Below, piece after piece: positions 24,968-34,999 of a stretch of DNA of 62,161 nt. Below the pieces are notes generated by a model that worked only from the letters and a program-made list of their open reading frames with translations, was not told the DNA's origin and did no database searches. The position numbers and the translations under genes are program-made. Source of the stretch: Labrenzia sp. DG1229 (GTDB lineage: Bacteria; Pseudomonadota; Alphaproteobacteria; Rhizobiales; Stappiaceae); assembly GCF_000521215.1 (NCBI RefSeq), contig NZ_AYYG01000075.1:66693-128853 (forward strand). Reading direction: 5' to 3'. Each line of letters starts with the position of its first letter. Position 1 is the stretch's first letter.

Positions 24968-27900
24968 ATGCCGGACAAACACGACGTCGAGAAAATCAAG
25001 CTCATCGACGCAGTCCACGCAGGCCTGAAAGAAAAAGACCCCGCCCTGGTGGAGTTCGCCAGCGCGTTTTTTGACCGGGCGGCAGCTGAGGATCTTGTCG
25101 CTTACACAGCTGAGGAACTGTGTGGCTTCGTTGTGGATGCCTGGCAGGATTTCCAGAACCATGAATTGGGCACACACCGCGTCAGCATCACCGATCCGGT
25201 ATCATCAGGAAAAAATCCCAGAATCGACAATCTGACAGTCATTGAAATCGTAAATGACAACATGCCGTTCCTGGTTGATTCGGTAATGGACGAATTGCAG
25301 GGCAGCAAGCTGGAAATCCACCTCGTCCTGCACCCGATCTTCATTATCGAGAGGGACGAAAAAGGCAAACTGCTTTCTGCCGTCGGCAGAAAGAAACCGG
25401 CAAAGCGCAAGGATCGGCAGGAAAGCCTGATCCATATTCACGTGACGCGCATCGATTCGGAAGAAGCACGCACCGCTCTCCGGGAACGGCTCGACAATGT
25501 CCTGAATTCGGTGAGATCGGTTGTCGACGACTTCAAACCGATGCAGGAAAGACTCGCCGAGGCGATCGACACTTTCAAGACCACGCAAATTCCGGGCAGC
25601 AGCGACGATCTTTGGGAGGCGATCCATTTCCTCGAATGGATGGAAAACAACAACTTCATTTTCCTCGGAATGCGTGAATACAAGTTCGAAGGCGGAGTTG
25701 ATGAAGGCGAGCTTTCCCCTACCGATGGAACCGGCCTCGGCCTGTTGACCGATCCGGATGTCCGTGTCTTGAGACGTGGATCCGAATTTGTGCAGATAAC
25801 ACCCGAGATCCGGGAATTCCTGAAGGCTCCCGAGCCTCTCATCATCGCCAAGGCGAATGTCAGAAGTACCGTTCACCGGCGTGTGCACATGGATTACGTC
25901 GGCGCAAAGATTTACGACGATGATGGAAATCTGACGGGCGAATTGCGCATCGTCGGATTGTTCGCCTCAACCGCCTATACCGAACCAACCAACACGATAC
26001 CCTTTCTGCGGCGGAAAGTTGCCAGCGTATTGGCACGCGCCGGGTACGGGTCTGAAAGTCACTCCGGCCGCGCATTGCGAAACGTGCTGGAGGCTTTCCC
26101 GCGCGACGAGCTGTTTCAGATCGAGCGCGAGCGCCTGTTTGAATTTGCCATCGCAATCCTGCAACTGGACGAGCGACCGCGAATCAGGGTGCTGTCTCGG
26201 CCGGACAAGTTTGACCGGTATGTCTCGATCATGGTGTTTGTGCCCCGCGACCGGTATTCAACCGAAATCAGGATCAATATCGGTACCTATCTGGCCTCGA
26301 TATACGAGGGTCGGCTGTCCGCCTGGTATGTGACCTACATGGAAGGTCCCCTGGCGCGGGTTCACTACATTGTCGGGCGCGACAAGGGTGAAACGCCGAA
26401 ACCGGAACAGGAAGAACTTGAGATTGCGGTCGCCGACATGGTGCGGACCTGGTCCGACAATGTCCGGGATGCCCTGAACAAGGAATTCCCGCCTGTCCAG
26501 GCGCGGCAGCTGGCCGAACGATATGCCCTGTCGTTCCACGGTGGCTACAAGGAAGTCTATACTGCCCAGTCCGCCGTTTCGGATATCGTCAAGCTCGAAA
26601 CCCTTGCCGGCCTTGATGACACAACAATCTCGTTCCGCAGACCGTCAGGTTCGGAAAACAACCGCTTGTCCCTGAAGGTTTATCATTGCGGTTCACCCAT
26701 ACCCTTGTCCGCACGCGTACCGCTTCTTGAAAACATGGGCTTCAAGGTCATCAACGAGCGAACCTACAGGGTGACACCAGCGGACAGGCCACTGTCCTAC
26801 CTGCACGAAATGACCCTCGAAAGCCACTCCGGCGACGACTTCAACTTGCCGCAGGAACTGGAATCCAGGCTTGAGGGCATGTTCATGGCCATCTGGAAAG
26901 GCAGTGCCGAAAACGACGGCTACAATCGCCTGGTCATGACCGCCGATCTTGCATGGCGGGATGTCGCTGTCGTAAGGGCACTGTCAAAATTTCTTCGCCA
27001 GGCCGGTATTCCTTTCTCGGAAGACTACATGTGGCGGACCCTGAACAACTATCCGCTGATCGCTGCAAAGCTGGTGGAACTCTTTCATCTGCGCTTCAAT
27101 CCGGACGTCACCGCAAAGGACCGGGAATTGGGTTCAGACCGGCTCGCCGAAGAGCTGACCGCCGACCTCGAAGAGGTTTCCAGCCTCGATGATGACCGTA
27201 TCCTGCGCCGGTTCCAGAATGTCATCAACTCGATCCTGCGCACGAATTTCTATCAGCTGGACAAGAGTGGACAGCTCAAACCGACTTTCGCTTTCAAGAT
27301 CGAAAGTCCAAAGATCGAAGACCTGCCTCAGCCGCGGCCATATCGGGAAATCTTCGTCTACAGCCCCCGTGTAGAAGGCGTGCATTTGCGCTTCGGCATG
27401 GTTGCCCGTGGCGGATTGCGCTGGTCGGACCGACCTCAGGATTTCCGAACGGAAGTGCTCGGCCTCGTCAAGGCGCAACAGGTCAAGAATGCCGTTATCG
27501 TGCCTGTCGGCGCGAAAGGCGGTTTCGTACCGAAGCTGCTTCCTCCGATCAATGACAGGGAAGCCTGGTTCAAGGAGGGCACCGAAAGCTACAAGGTATT
27601 CATCAACGCATTGCTCGATGTCACCGACAACCTGGATGAGGACAAGCTCATTCCACCGGACCGGGTTCAACGCTTCGACGGCGACGATCCCTATCTCGTT
27701 GTCGCAGCCGACAAGGGCACCGCAACGTTTTCCGATACGGCGAACGGTATATCGGAAGGGCGGCATTTCTGGCTCGGTGATGCTTTTGCCTCGGGCGGTT
27801 CCGCCGGCTATGACCACAAGAAAATGGGCATCACCGCACGCGGTGCCTGGGAAGCGGTCAAGCGTCACTTCCGTGAAATGAACCGGGACATTCAGACTGA

Positions 27901-29779
27901 ACCGTTTACCGCGGCCGGCGTCGGGGACATGTCGGGTGACGTCTTCGGCAACGGAATGCTGCTCTCCAGGGCGACAAAACTTGTCGCAGCGTTCGATCAC
28001 CGCGATATCTTCATTGATCCGGATCCTGACCCCGCCAAGACCTGGGACGAGCGCAAGCGGCTGTTCGACATGGGTCGATCCTCCTGGAAGGATTACAATA
28101 CCGACCTGATCTCAAAGGGCGGCGGCATCTTCTCCCGGCAGCTGAAGTCCATTCCGCTGTCAGCTGAAATCCAGGAATTGCTCAGTCTCGACAAATCCAG
28201 TGCGACACCCCAGGAAGTCATGATGGCGATCCTGCGGATGAATGTTGACCTTCTCTGGTTCGGTGGCATCGGGACCTATATCCGCGCAACCACGGAAAGC
28301 GATGCGGATGCCGGAGACCGGGCCAACGATCCGATTCGCATCACGGCACCGTTCGTTGGGGCAAAGGTAATCGGCGAGGGTGCCAACCTCGGCCTGACGC
28401 AGTTGGCGCGCATTGAGTTCAACAAGAAGGGCGGACGCTGCAATTCCGATGCGATCGACAATTCCGCGGGCGTGAATTCCTCGGATATGGAAGTCAATAT
28501 CAAGATCGCGCTTGGTGCGGCGTGCAAGGCGCAGAAACTGACTCTTGAAAACAGAAATGTTCTTCTCGCCGACATGACGGACGCGGTTGCCGATCTGGTT
28601 CTCAGGAACAACTATCTGCAAACGCTTGCTATTTCTATGATGGAACTGCGGGGTCTGGAAGACTTCGGTTTCCAGGTTCGCATGATGCGGCAACTGGAAC
28701 AGGCTGATCTGCTGGACCGGGAAGTCGAACAACTCCCCGACGAGGCGATACTCAGGGAGATGCGCAAGGCCGGACAGCTCCTCACCCGCGCCGAACTTGG
28801 TGTCCTGCTGGCTTATGCAAAAATCACCCTTTATGACGCCTTGCTCGACAGCACCGTTCCGGATGATGCCTATCTGGCACGAGAATTGTTCCGCTATTTT
28901 CCTGACCAGATGGCGACAACATACCAGGACGAGATCAGCGGCCACCGTCTGCGCCGCGAAATCATCGCTACGATGCTGGCGAACTCGATGATCAACCGCG
29001 GCGGCGCGACATTCCTGACCCGGTTGATGGACCAGACAGGTGCAACTCCGACGGAAATCGCACAAGGATTTGTCGCGGTTCGAAACAGTTTCGATCTCAC
29101 CGACCTGAACACTGAAATCGATGCACTTGACACCAAGATCGATGGTGATCTGCAACTTGATCTTTACACCGAGATCCAGTCGTTGCTGTTGGAGCGGGTG
29201 GTCTGGTTCAAGCGAAACGTCTCGTTCGAAAACGGGCTTTCCGCGGTTGTCGAGCGTTTCAGAACAGGTATTTCCGATCTGCGCAGCCGTCTGGAGTCCC
29301 TGGTGCCGGAAGAACCTGCTCTTCTTCTGAATCAGCGCGCCGCTGAGTTCGAGGCAAAGGGTGTTCCTCAGACGCTTGCCCGCAGAATTGCCTGGCTTCT
29401 GGCCGAACAGGCGATCCCGGACATCGTCATTGTTTCTGAAGAAACCGGCGCCGATCTCGAAACCGCGGCATTGGCCTACTACCAGGTCGCCCATCATTTC
29501 AGGATCGGAAACATGCACGAGATGGCCAGCAACCTGGAAGTCCGCGACTATTACGACGGGTTGGCTCTCGACCGGGCACGCGCAATTCTCTTCTCGGCGC
29601 ACCGGGCTTTGGCCAGCGCCGCCATCAGGGCAGGTAATTTCGAGAACTGGCTGCAGGAACACGAGGGAGAAGCGGCCAACAGGCATCGTGCGGTCACGGA
29701 AATTCTAGACGGCGGCCTGAGCGTATCGAAGTTCACCGTGGCGGCCGGACTGCTGGCGGAAATCTGCGGAACGGCTTAA
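24968..29779 (+). CDS. gdh: NAD-specific glutamate dehydrogenase, large type
   Basis: Oxidatively deaminates glutamate to 2-oxoglutarate. The 1603-residue product is the large (about 180 kDa) bacterial form: a long N-terminal ACT-containing regulatory region (about 1-700), the catalytic segment with GGLRWSDRPQDFRTEVLGLV and PVGAKGGFVPK (about 815-860), a Rossmann NAD domain with GEGANLGLTQLARI (about 1137-1150) and a C-terminal helical domain. The strong AGGGGG upstream supports ATG 24968. It is transcribed alone and is followed by a long GC-rich hairpin. Confidence 0.96.
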   Translation: MPDKHDVEKIKLIDAVHAGLKEKDPALVEFASAFFDRAAAEDLVAYTAEELCGFVVDAWQDFQNHELGTHRVSITDPVSSGKNPRIDNLTVIEIVNDNMPFLVDSVMDELQGSKLEIHLVLHPIFIIERDEKGKLLSAVGRKKPAKRKDRQESLIHIHVTRIDSEEARTALRERLDNVLNSVRSVVDDFKPMQERLAEAIDTFKTTQIPGSSDDLWEAIHFLEWMENNNFIFLGMREYKFEGGVDEGELSPTDGTGLGLLTDPDVRVLRRGSEFVQITPEIREFLKAPEPLIIAKANVRSTVHRRVHMDYVGAKIYDDDGNLTGELRIVGLFASTAYTEPTNTIPFLRRKVASVLARAGYGSESHSGRALRNVLEAFPRDELFQIERERLFEFAIAILQLDERPRIRVLSRPDKFDRYVSIMVFVPRDRYSTEIRINIGTYLASIYEGRLSAWYVTYMEGPLARVHYIVGRDKGETPKPEQEELEIAVADMVRTWSDNVRDALNKEFPPVQARQLAERYALSFHGGYKEVYTAQSAVSDIVKLETLAGLDDTTISFRRPSGSENNRLSLKVYHCGSPIPLSARVPLLENMGFKVINERTYRVTPADRPLSYLHEMTLESHSGDDFNLPQELESRLEGMFMAIWKGSAENDGYNRLVMTADLAWRDVAVVRALSKFLRQAGIPFSEDYMWRTLNNYPLIAAKLVELFHLRFNPDVTAKDRELGSDRLAEELTADLEEVSSLDDDRILRRFQNVINSILRTNFYQLDKSGQLKPTFAFKIESPKIEDLPQPRPYREIFVYSPRVEGVHLRFGMVARGGLRWSDRPQDFRTEVLGLVKAQQVKNAVIVPVGAKGGFVPKLLPPINDREAWFKEGTESYKVFINALLDVTDNLDEDKLIPPDRVQRFDGDDPYLVVAADKGTATFSDTANGISEGRHFWLGDAFASGGSAGYDHKKMGITARGAWEAVKRHFREMNRDIQTEPFTAAGVGDMSGDVFGNGMLLSRATKLVAAFDHRDIFIDPDPDPAKTWDERKRLFDMGRSSWKDYNTDLISKGGGIFSRQLKSIPLSAEIQELLSLDKSSATPQEVMMAILRMNVDLLWFGGIGTYIRATTESDADAGDRANDPIRITAPFVGAKVIGEGANLGLTQLARIEFNKKGGRCNSDAIDNSAGVNSSDMEVNIKIALGAACKAQKLTLENRNVLLADMTDAVADLVLRNNYLQTLAISMMELRGLEDFGFQVRMMRQLEQADLLDREVEQLPDEAILREMRKAGQLLTRAELGVLLAYAKITLYDALLDSTVPDDAYLARELFRYFPDQMATTYQDEISGHRLRREIIATMLANSMINRGGATFLTRLMDQTGATPTEIAQGFVAVRNSFDLTDLNTEIDALDTKIDGDLQLDLYTEIQSLLLERVVWFKRNVSFENGLSAVVERFRTGISDLRSRLESLVPEEPALLLNQRAAEFEAKGVPQTLARRIAWLLAEQAIPDIVIVSEETGADLETAALAYYQVAHHFRIGNMHEMASNLEVRDYYDGLALDRARAILFSAHRALASAAIRAGNFENWLQEHEGEAANRHRAVTEILDGGLSVSKFTVAAGLLAEICGTA

Positions 29780-29801
29780 CGCGGAATGCATGGTTTGACG
29801 T

Positions 29802-29834
29802 CGCAAGGCCGGCAGTTTCCCTGCCGGCCTTGCG
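29802..29834 (+). terminator. GC-rich hairpin after glutamate dehydrogenase
   Basis: The arms at 29802-29815 and 29821-29834 pair perfectly over 14 bases (core AAGGCCGGCAG / CTGCCGGCCTT) around TTTCC. It starts 22 bases past the stop codon. No T-run follows, but the stem is very stable. It ends 23 bases before the next chosen start. Confidence 0.65.
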
Positions 29835-29856
29835 CAATTCGAGACAGGACAGCGTG

Positions 29857-31236
29857 ATGGATACCGTCCCTGGTGGATCGACGATGAAAACAGATCCTCG
29901 CGCCATACTCTCCTGGGCGCTTTACGATTGGGCAGCCCAGCCGTTTTTTACGCTGATCACAACATTCGTGTTTTCACCCTATTTTGCCTCCGTCCTGGCA
30001 GCTACGCCGGAAGAAGGTCAATCGCTTTGGGGTTTTGCTACTGCTGCGGCTGGTCTTGGCATCGCAATCATGGCACCGATCCTCGGCTCTGTCGCTGACG
30101 CAACAGGACGCCGCAAGTTGTGGATCTTCGTGTTTTCAATCCCTTTTGTCATCAGTTGCTGGATGTTCTGGTACGCCGAGCCAGGCGGTTCGAACAGCAT
30201 TGCCATTGCCCTTGTCGCCTTTGCGGTCGGCACGCTTTCCATTGAGATAGCGACAGTTTTCAATAATGCCATGATGCCTTCGCTCGTTCCCGCGCCGCAG
30301 GTCGGCCGCCTGTCGAGCTTTGGCTGGGCGGCGGGATACGCGAGCGCGCTGATCACGCTTGCGATTGCGCTGCTGCTGTTTTCAGCCGATTCCCACACCG
30401 GCAAAACCCTTGCCGGGATCAGTCCGGTCCTCGGGCTTGACCCTGCAACACAGGAAGGCGACCGGGTGACCGGACCCTTCTCGGCTCTGTGGTACGCCCT
30501 GTTCGTCCTGCCGATGTTCTTCTTCGTGCCGGATGCATCCGCGAATGAAAAATTCACGACAGCGATCCGCAAGGGGTTGTCGGAATTGCACGCAAGCCTT
30601 TCGCAGGCTAGGGCAAACCGGAACATCTTTCAGTTCCTGATTGCCAACATGATATTCAAGGACGGTCTGGTCGCGCTTTTTGCCTTTGGCGGCATCTATT
30701 CCGCTGGACAACTCGGCTGGGGATCCATCGAAATCGGCATCTTCGGGATCATTGTCATTATCACGGGAATACTGGGACTCCTTCTGGCAGGGCCGATGGA
30801 CGACCGTTTGGGTGCCCGGCCCGTGATCATATTCTCGCTCGTCATCCTCATGATCTGTGGCCTTGGCATGGTCTCGATCGACAAGACGACGGTTTTCTTC
30901 ATCGTCAAGACGCAGGCTGCGCCGGAAGGTGCTCAATTCGCCTCGCTCCCCGAGCAGGTGTTCATCGGGCTCGGTGCCGTGATCGGTTCCGTAGCCGGCC
31001 CGTTGCAGGCTTCCTCGCGCAGCCTGCTGATACGGCTGGCCCCGAGGGAACACATGTCCCAGTATTTCGGTCTGCTGGCCTTATCGGGCAAGGTCACGAG
31101 TTTCATGGCGCCGCTCGCGGTCGGGATTGTCACTGCTCTAACCGGCAGTCAGGCTGGCGGCATGTCAGTGGTTCTCGTTTTCTTCGCCGTCGGACTGGTG
31201 ATGATGTGGGGAGTAAAGGAACAGCGCGCCGGGTAG
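29857..31236 (+). CDS. UMF1-type MFS transporter
   Basis: The 459-residue product has the UMF1 hallmark ILSWALYDWAAQPFFTLITT at the N-terminus (about 19-38) and eleven to twelve membrane segments. Relatives include eukaryotic vacuolar Atg22-like permeases that export amino acids; the bacterial substrate is unknown. ATG 29857 has AGGA upstream; ATG 29884 is an alternative. It lies 77 bases past glutamate dehydrogenase, beyond a stem-loop. Confidence 0.85.
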   Translation: MDTVPGGSTMKTDPRAILSWALYDWAAQPFFTLITTFVFSPYFASVLAATPEEGQSLWGFATAAAGLGIAIMAPILGSVADATGRRKLWIFVFSIPFVISCWMFWYAEPGGSNSIAIALVAFAVGTLSIEIATVFNNAMMPSLVPAPQVGRLSSFGWAAGYASALITLAIALLLFSADSHTGKTLAGISPVLGLDPATQEGDRVTGPFSALWYALFVLPMFFFVPDASANEKFTTAIRKGLSELHASLSQARANRNIFQFLIANMIFKDGLVALFAFGGIYSAGQLGWGSIEIGIFGIIVIITGILGLLLAGPMDDRLGARPVIIFSLVILMICGLGMVSIDKTTVFFIVKTQAAPEGAQFASLPEQVFIGLGAVIGSVAGPLQASSRSLLIRLAPREHMSQYFGLLALSGKVTSFMAPLAVGIVTALTGSQAGGMSVVLVFFAVGLVMMWGVKEQRAG

Positions 31237-31320
31237 TTCCGGCACGCTTCCATTTCTTGGCCTGGTTTCGCGATCATTCGATCTGGCGGACGCGCCGAAA
31301 TACGCCGGACCGCCTCGATC

Positions 31321-31335
31321 TTGTCATTGTGACAA
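31321..31335. repeat. Inverted repeat between UMF1 transporter and purH
   Basis: TTGTCATTGTGACAA is a perfect 6-3-6 inverted repeat in the 142-base gap between two convergent genes. It may add to termination or bind a protein. No T-run of note follows. Confidence 0.4.
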
Positions 31336-31378
31336 TAAAATCAACCCGTTAGATCTGCAGATATCAATCACTGCCTCA

Positions 31379-32995
31379 TTAGTGACGAAAGTGACGCATA
31401 CCTGTCATCACCATTGCAAGTCCAGCCTCATCCGCAGCGGCGATCACGTCGTCATCGCGCATGGAGCCGCCCGGCTGAATGACCGCGGTCGCTCCGGCCT
31501 CGGCAGCCGACAGCAATCCGTCGGCAAAGGGGAAGAAGGCGTCGGAGGCAACAACGCATCCCTTGGTCAAAGGCTCGCTCAGGCCCGCAGCTTCCGTGGC
31601 GTCCAGGGCCTTTCTTGCAGCGATCCGGGCTGAGTCCACGCGGCTCATCTGGCCTGCACCAACTCCCACCGTCGCGCCATCCCTGGCATAAACGATCGCG
31701 TTGGATTTCACGTGTTTGGCCACGCGGAAGGCAAATTTGAGATCGGCAAGCTCCTGCTCACTCGGAGTGCGCCTGGTCACGATTTCAAGGTCGAGATCGT
31801 CAATGACCCCATTGTCACGGGACTGGACAAGAAGACCGCCGGCCACCGACTTGACGAAAAGACCGCTGGCGCGCACGTTCGCCAGTCCACCCGTGACCAG
31901 AAGTCGCAGGTTTTTCTTCGACGCGATAATCTCCCGTGCCGCGTCGTCCGCATCCGGGGCAATGATCACTTCAGTGAAAACCTTGACAATCTGCTCCGCT
32001 GCCTCGGCGTCGAGCACCTTGTTGACGGCGACAATACCGCCGAAGGCGGATACCGGGTCGCAGCGCAGGGCGTTTTCATACGCTTGCTTCAGGCTTGCAC
32101 CTTCGGCGACACCGCATGGATTGGCATGCTTGATGATCGCTACCGCGCTGGTGCGATCCGGATCGAATTCGCTGACAAGTTCAAAGGCCGCATCCGTGTC
32201 GTTGATATTGTTGTAGGACAGCGTCTTGCCCTGCAACTGACTTGCGGTCGCGACGCCGGGCCGCTTCTCACCTGTTTTGTAGAAACCGGCCGTCTGATGC
32301 GGGTTCTCGCCGTAACGCATGACTTCCGCCAGTGTGCCTCCGACGGCCCTGTGTGCCGGGGTCGCCTCATCAAGCTGCTCTGCCATCCAGTTGGAAACCG
32401 CGGCATCGTAGGCGGCCGTGCGTGCAAATGCCTTCAAGGCTAGCTTTTTACGAAGGGCGATCGGCGACTTGCCTTCGTTGGCATCGAGTTCCGCGATCAC
32501 GGCATCATAATCGGCAGGATCGGTCACGACCGTGACGTAGGCGTGGTTCTTGGCGGCGGCACGGGTCATGGCCGGTCCGCCGATATCGATGTTTTCAATC
32601 CCCGTCGCATAATCGGCATCCGACGCCACTACGTCCTCAAACGGATAGAGGTTTCCGCAGAAGAGGTCGATACCGGCAATATCGTGTTCCCTCATGGCAG
32701 CCTGATGATCCTGATCGTCGCGGATCGAGAGAAGACCACCATGCACCATCGGATGCAGCGTCTTGACCCGGCCATCCATGATCTCCGGAAACCCGGTTAC
32801 TTCGGAAATGTCCAGAACCTCAAGCCCCGCGTCCTTCAGGGTCTTGTATGACCCACCCGTTGAGACCAGTTCGACACCGCGGTCAGACAGCGCCCTGGCG
32901 AAATCCACCAATCCGGTCTTGTCGAATACGGATAGGAGCGCACGTTTGACGGACACCAGTTCGGGAATCGGAACGGCTTTGGACACAATGGCCAT
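31379..32995 (-). CDS. purH: Bifunctional AICAR transformylase / IMP cyclohydrolase
   Basis: Catalyses the last two steps of IMP synthesis. The 538-residue product has the N-terminal MGS-like cyclohydrolase domain (about 10-150: [42 protein letters not shown]) and the transformylase domain (about 150-538), with the catalytic Lys-His pair in IIKHANPCG and the C-terminal [10 protein letters not shown] and [11 protein letters not shown] chose ATG 32995, preceded by GAGG. Confidence 0.97.
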   Translation of the reverse strand: MAIVSKAVPIPELVSVKRALLSVFDKTGLVDFARALSDRGVELVSTGGSYKTLKDAGLEVLDISEVTGFPEIMDGRVKTLHPMVHGGLLSIRDDQDHQAAMREHDIAGIDLFCGNLYPFEDVVASDADYATGIENIDIGGPAMTRAAAKNHAYVTVVTDPADYDAVIAELDANEGKSPIALRKKLALKAFARTAAYDAAVSNWMAEQLDEATPAHRAVGGTLAEVMRYGENPHQTAGFYKTGEKRPGVATASQLQGKTLSYNNINDTDAAFELVSEFDPDRTSAVAIIKHANPCGVAEGASLKQAYENALRCDPVSAFGGIVAVNKVLDAEAAEQIVKVFTEVIIAPDADDAAREIIASKKNLRLLVTGGLANVRASGLFVKSVAGGLLVQSRDNGVIDDLDLEIVTRRTPSEQELADLKFAFRVAKHVKSNAIVYARDGATVGVGAGQMSRVDSARIAARKALDATEAAGLSEPLTKGCVVASDAFFPFADGLLSAAEAGATAVIQPGGSMRDDDVIAAADEAGLAMVMTGMRHFRH

Positions 32996-33091
32996 GAGTT
33001 TGCCTCGCAAGTGGGAACGATCGGGGAGTTCGACGTCGCCCTAACACGTCTTCAGGCAAATCGGAAGGTACTTGGTTGTCCGGATGCCGCG

Positions 33092-34849
33092 CTATTCTTC
33101 GAGCGGCAGTTCATCCAGTTCGTCAAACTCGGTTGTTCCGCGCCGGCTGAGTTTCGCCGTCGCCGTCTTGCGGAATTGCCAGCCAACCGACGGGGCCTCG
33201 AGCAGCGATCCGGTGACCACGATCTGGTCCGTCTTCCTGTGGCCGAAGACATCGGACAGGTAGATGCTTTCTTCCAGCGACAATTCGCTGCCCGGCGCCT
33301 CGAATTCCCAGGCTTCCCCGCTGCGGCAGACCATCAGAACAGCAGACCCGCCGCGCAACAGGGATGTGCGAAGCCCCGGATGAAGGTGGAACCGAAGCGC
33401 ATAGTGATGCTCTGTGTCGACGGGCCCTACCGCCCGCAAGGTGTCGATGCCGTCAAGCACGGTCCCATCCCCCGAAAGCCGCAGATCACGCTCGTGGACG
33501 ACATTGAATTCCGATGCATAGCCATCATGGAAGGCCGTGATGCGGCTGCCTGCCTGATCGTCTTCACGGTCCACTTCAACCGATGTCGGGCCAGACAGGA
33601 TGGGCGCGCCAAGTAGGCGCCCAAAGGGTCTTTCCGACAGGAAACGGCACGAAGAGGTGTCTTCGACGGTCGCCGTCGAATGCGCCGGCGTCGATCTGCT
33701 GACCTTGCGCCAGAGCGGATTGGACTTCGGTGAGACACCGCAATTGACGACGATCCTGTTTGTTCCGGAAGAAAACTCGAAGGACAGGCACCCAGCATGG
33801 GCGTCGCCTGAAACACCGAGTGCGGGGACCGCACCTGTATCGATCAGCACCACCGAATTCGCTCCGCCAAGGCGCTGGTAGCCTGAGTGGGGCGCATTTA
33901 CCGGGGGCGCGCCCCTGGCGTCGTCATAAGCGAGGATGGTCGCAACCAGGTCACTCGGTGTCGACCCCATGCCGTTGAAATGGGCGAGAGAACCATCGCC
34001 ATGGCGGAAAAACCGCAGCAACGGCATCATGCGATCGACGGATTGCAGCATCGCAGGAGGCATTTCCAGACCCTGCGAGACAAAAGCCTGCCGGACGGGC
34101 AGCAGGTCCGCGAGGATGTCGATAAGTGCCCGGGGGTTGCGTGAGATGTGTCCGCCATCCGGGAGTATCTGCCGTGTCAGTTCGTGCTCGAGCCGGCGGA
34201 TGCTCTGCCGAGCAAACCGACCCTGACCTGCCATGGAAATGCAGGCCGAGGCTACCGCCAGCGATGCCCGAAGCCGAACGACCCCGTCTTCGGTCTCGTT
34301 GATTGTCTGTCGCAGGTAACGGACCTGTCGCGACAGCGACTTTACGAAACTGCGGTAAAATTCGTGATTACCGTCCTGGAGAATGAACGGAGAATGGGCC
34401 AGCCAGGACAAAATTCTTTGTGTCACGACCGGCGCTTCCCAGCCGATGACATGCCGCCGTCCGCAATACTTCATCCAGTCCTGAACAAGAACGCGGGCGT
34501 TCTGGCGCGCAATCTGACTGTCGGACGCGCGCAGATCCCGCAGCCAGCCGAAGCTGTGCAGTTCGCGTTGCCAATCTTCGTGGACTGCATCCAATTCGAA
34601 AGGTGAACGACCCTGGGTTTCCACCAGATGGCCTGAAAACAGAAACCGGCCGCCGTAAATGTCGGCCGCATTGGTTTCATCAGCCGTTCGAAGATCCTGC
34701 GGCGCGATCAGCAGGCGTGATGGCACAGCCGAAAACGGCTGCATGCGGAAGATTGGTCCGCCATGCATCCATTTCAGGGTACGGTGCCAGATATGCAGGG
34801 CCACAAGACGCCAGATTCGGCTTCTTTCGTTGAGGCTTGCGATATTCAC
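33092..34849 (-). CDS. Heparinase II/III family protein
   Basis: The 585-residue product has an N-terminal alpha-toroid region (about 1-330) and a C-terminal beta-sheet heparinase II/III domain (about 340-580, with HAGCLSFEFSSGTNRIVVNCG). There is no obvious signal peptide. The start is a GTG at 34849 with GGGGA upstream. Proteins of this kind sit between rsmB and purH in many alphaproteobacteria; they are annotated as polysaccharide lyases but substrates are mostly unproven, and a role on a cell-envelope or capsular glycan is only inference. Confidence 0.85.
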   Translation of the reverse strand: MNIASLNERSRIWRLVALHIWHRTLKWMHGGPIFRMQPFSAVPSRLLIAPQDLRTADETNAADIYGGRFLFSGHLVETQGRSPFELDAVHEDWQRELHSFGWLRDLRASDSQIARQNARVLVQDWMKYCGRRHVIGWEAPVVTQRILSWLAHSPFILQDGNHEFYRSFVKSLSRQVRYLRQTINETEDGVVRLRASLAVASACISMAGQGRFARQSIRRLEHELTRQILPDGGHISRNPRALIDILADLLPVRQAFVSQGLEMPPAMLQSVDRMMPLLRFFRHGDGSLAHFNGMGSTPSDLVATILAYDDARGAPPVNAPHSGYQRLGGANSVVLIDTGAVPALGVSGDAHAGCLSFEFSSGTNRIVVNCGVSPKSNPLWRKVSRSTPAHSTATVEDTSSCRFLSERPFGRLLGAPILSGPTSVEVDREDDQAGSRITAFHDGYASEFNVVHERDLRLSGDGTVLDGIDTLRAVGPVDTEHHYALRFHLHPGLRTSLLRGGSAVLMVCRSGEAWEFEAPGSELSLEESIYLSDVFGHRKTDQIVVTGSLLEAPSVGWQFRKTATAKLSRRGTTEFDELDELPLEE

Positions 34850-34999
34850 CAAACCATCCCCGATGCTGATGGTTTACGCGCTACTATTGTGAATTCTCCG
34901 GTTCTCAAGAGCGTCTCTAGTGCTCTTCAAATCTGAAACAGACCATTAAGGTTAGCATTTCATTGATAGAAACATTGCAAATGAACGGTTTAAGCTACG

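Noticed and set aside
28160..29686. 508-residue open frame on the minus strand inside the glutamate dehydrogenase gene
   Set aside because: It lies wholly antisense to a clear full-length gene with all family motifs. Long antisense frames are common in GC-rich coding DNA, and it shows no recognisable domain.
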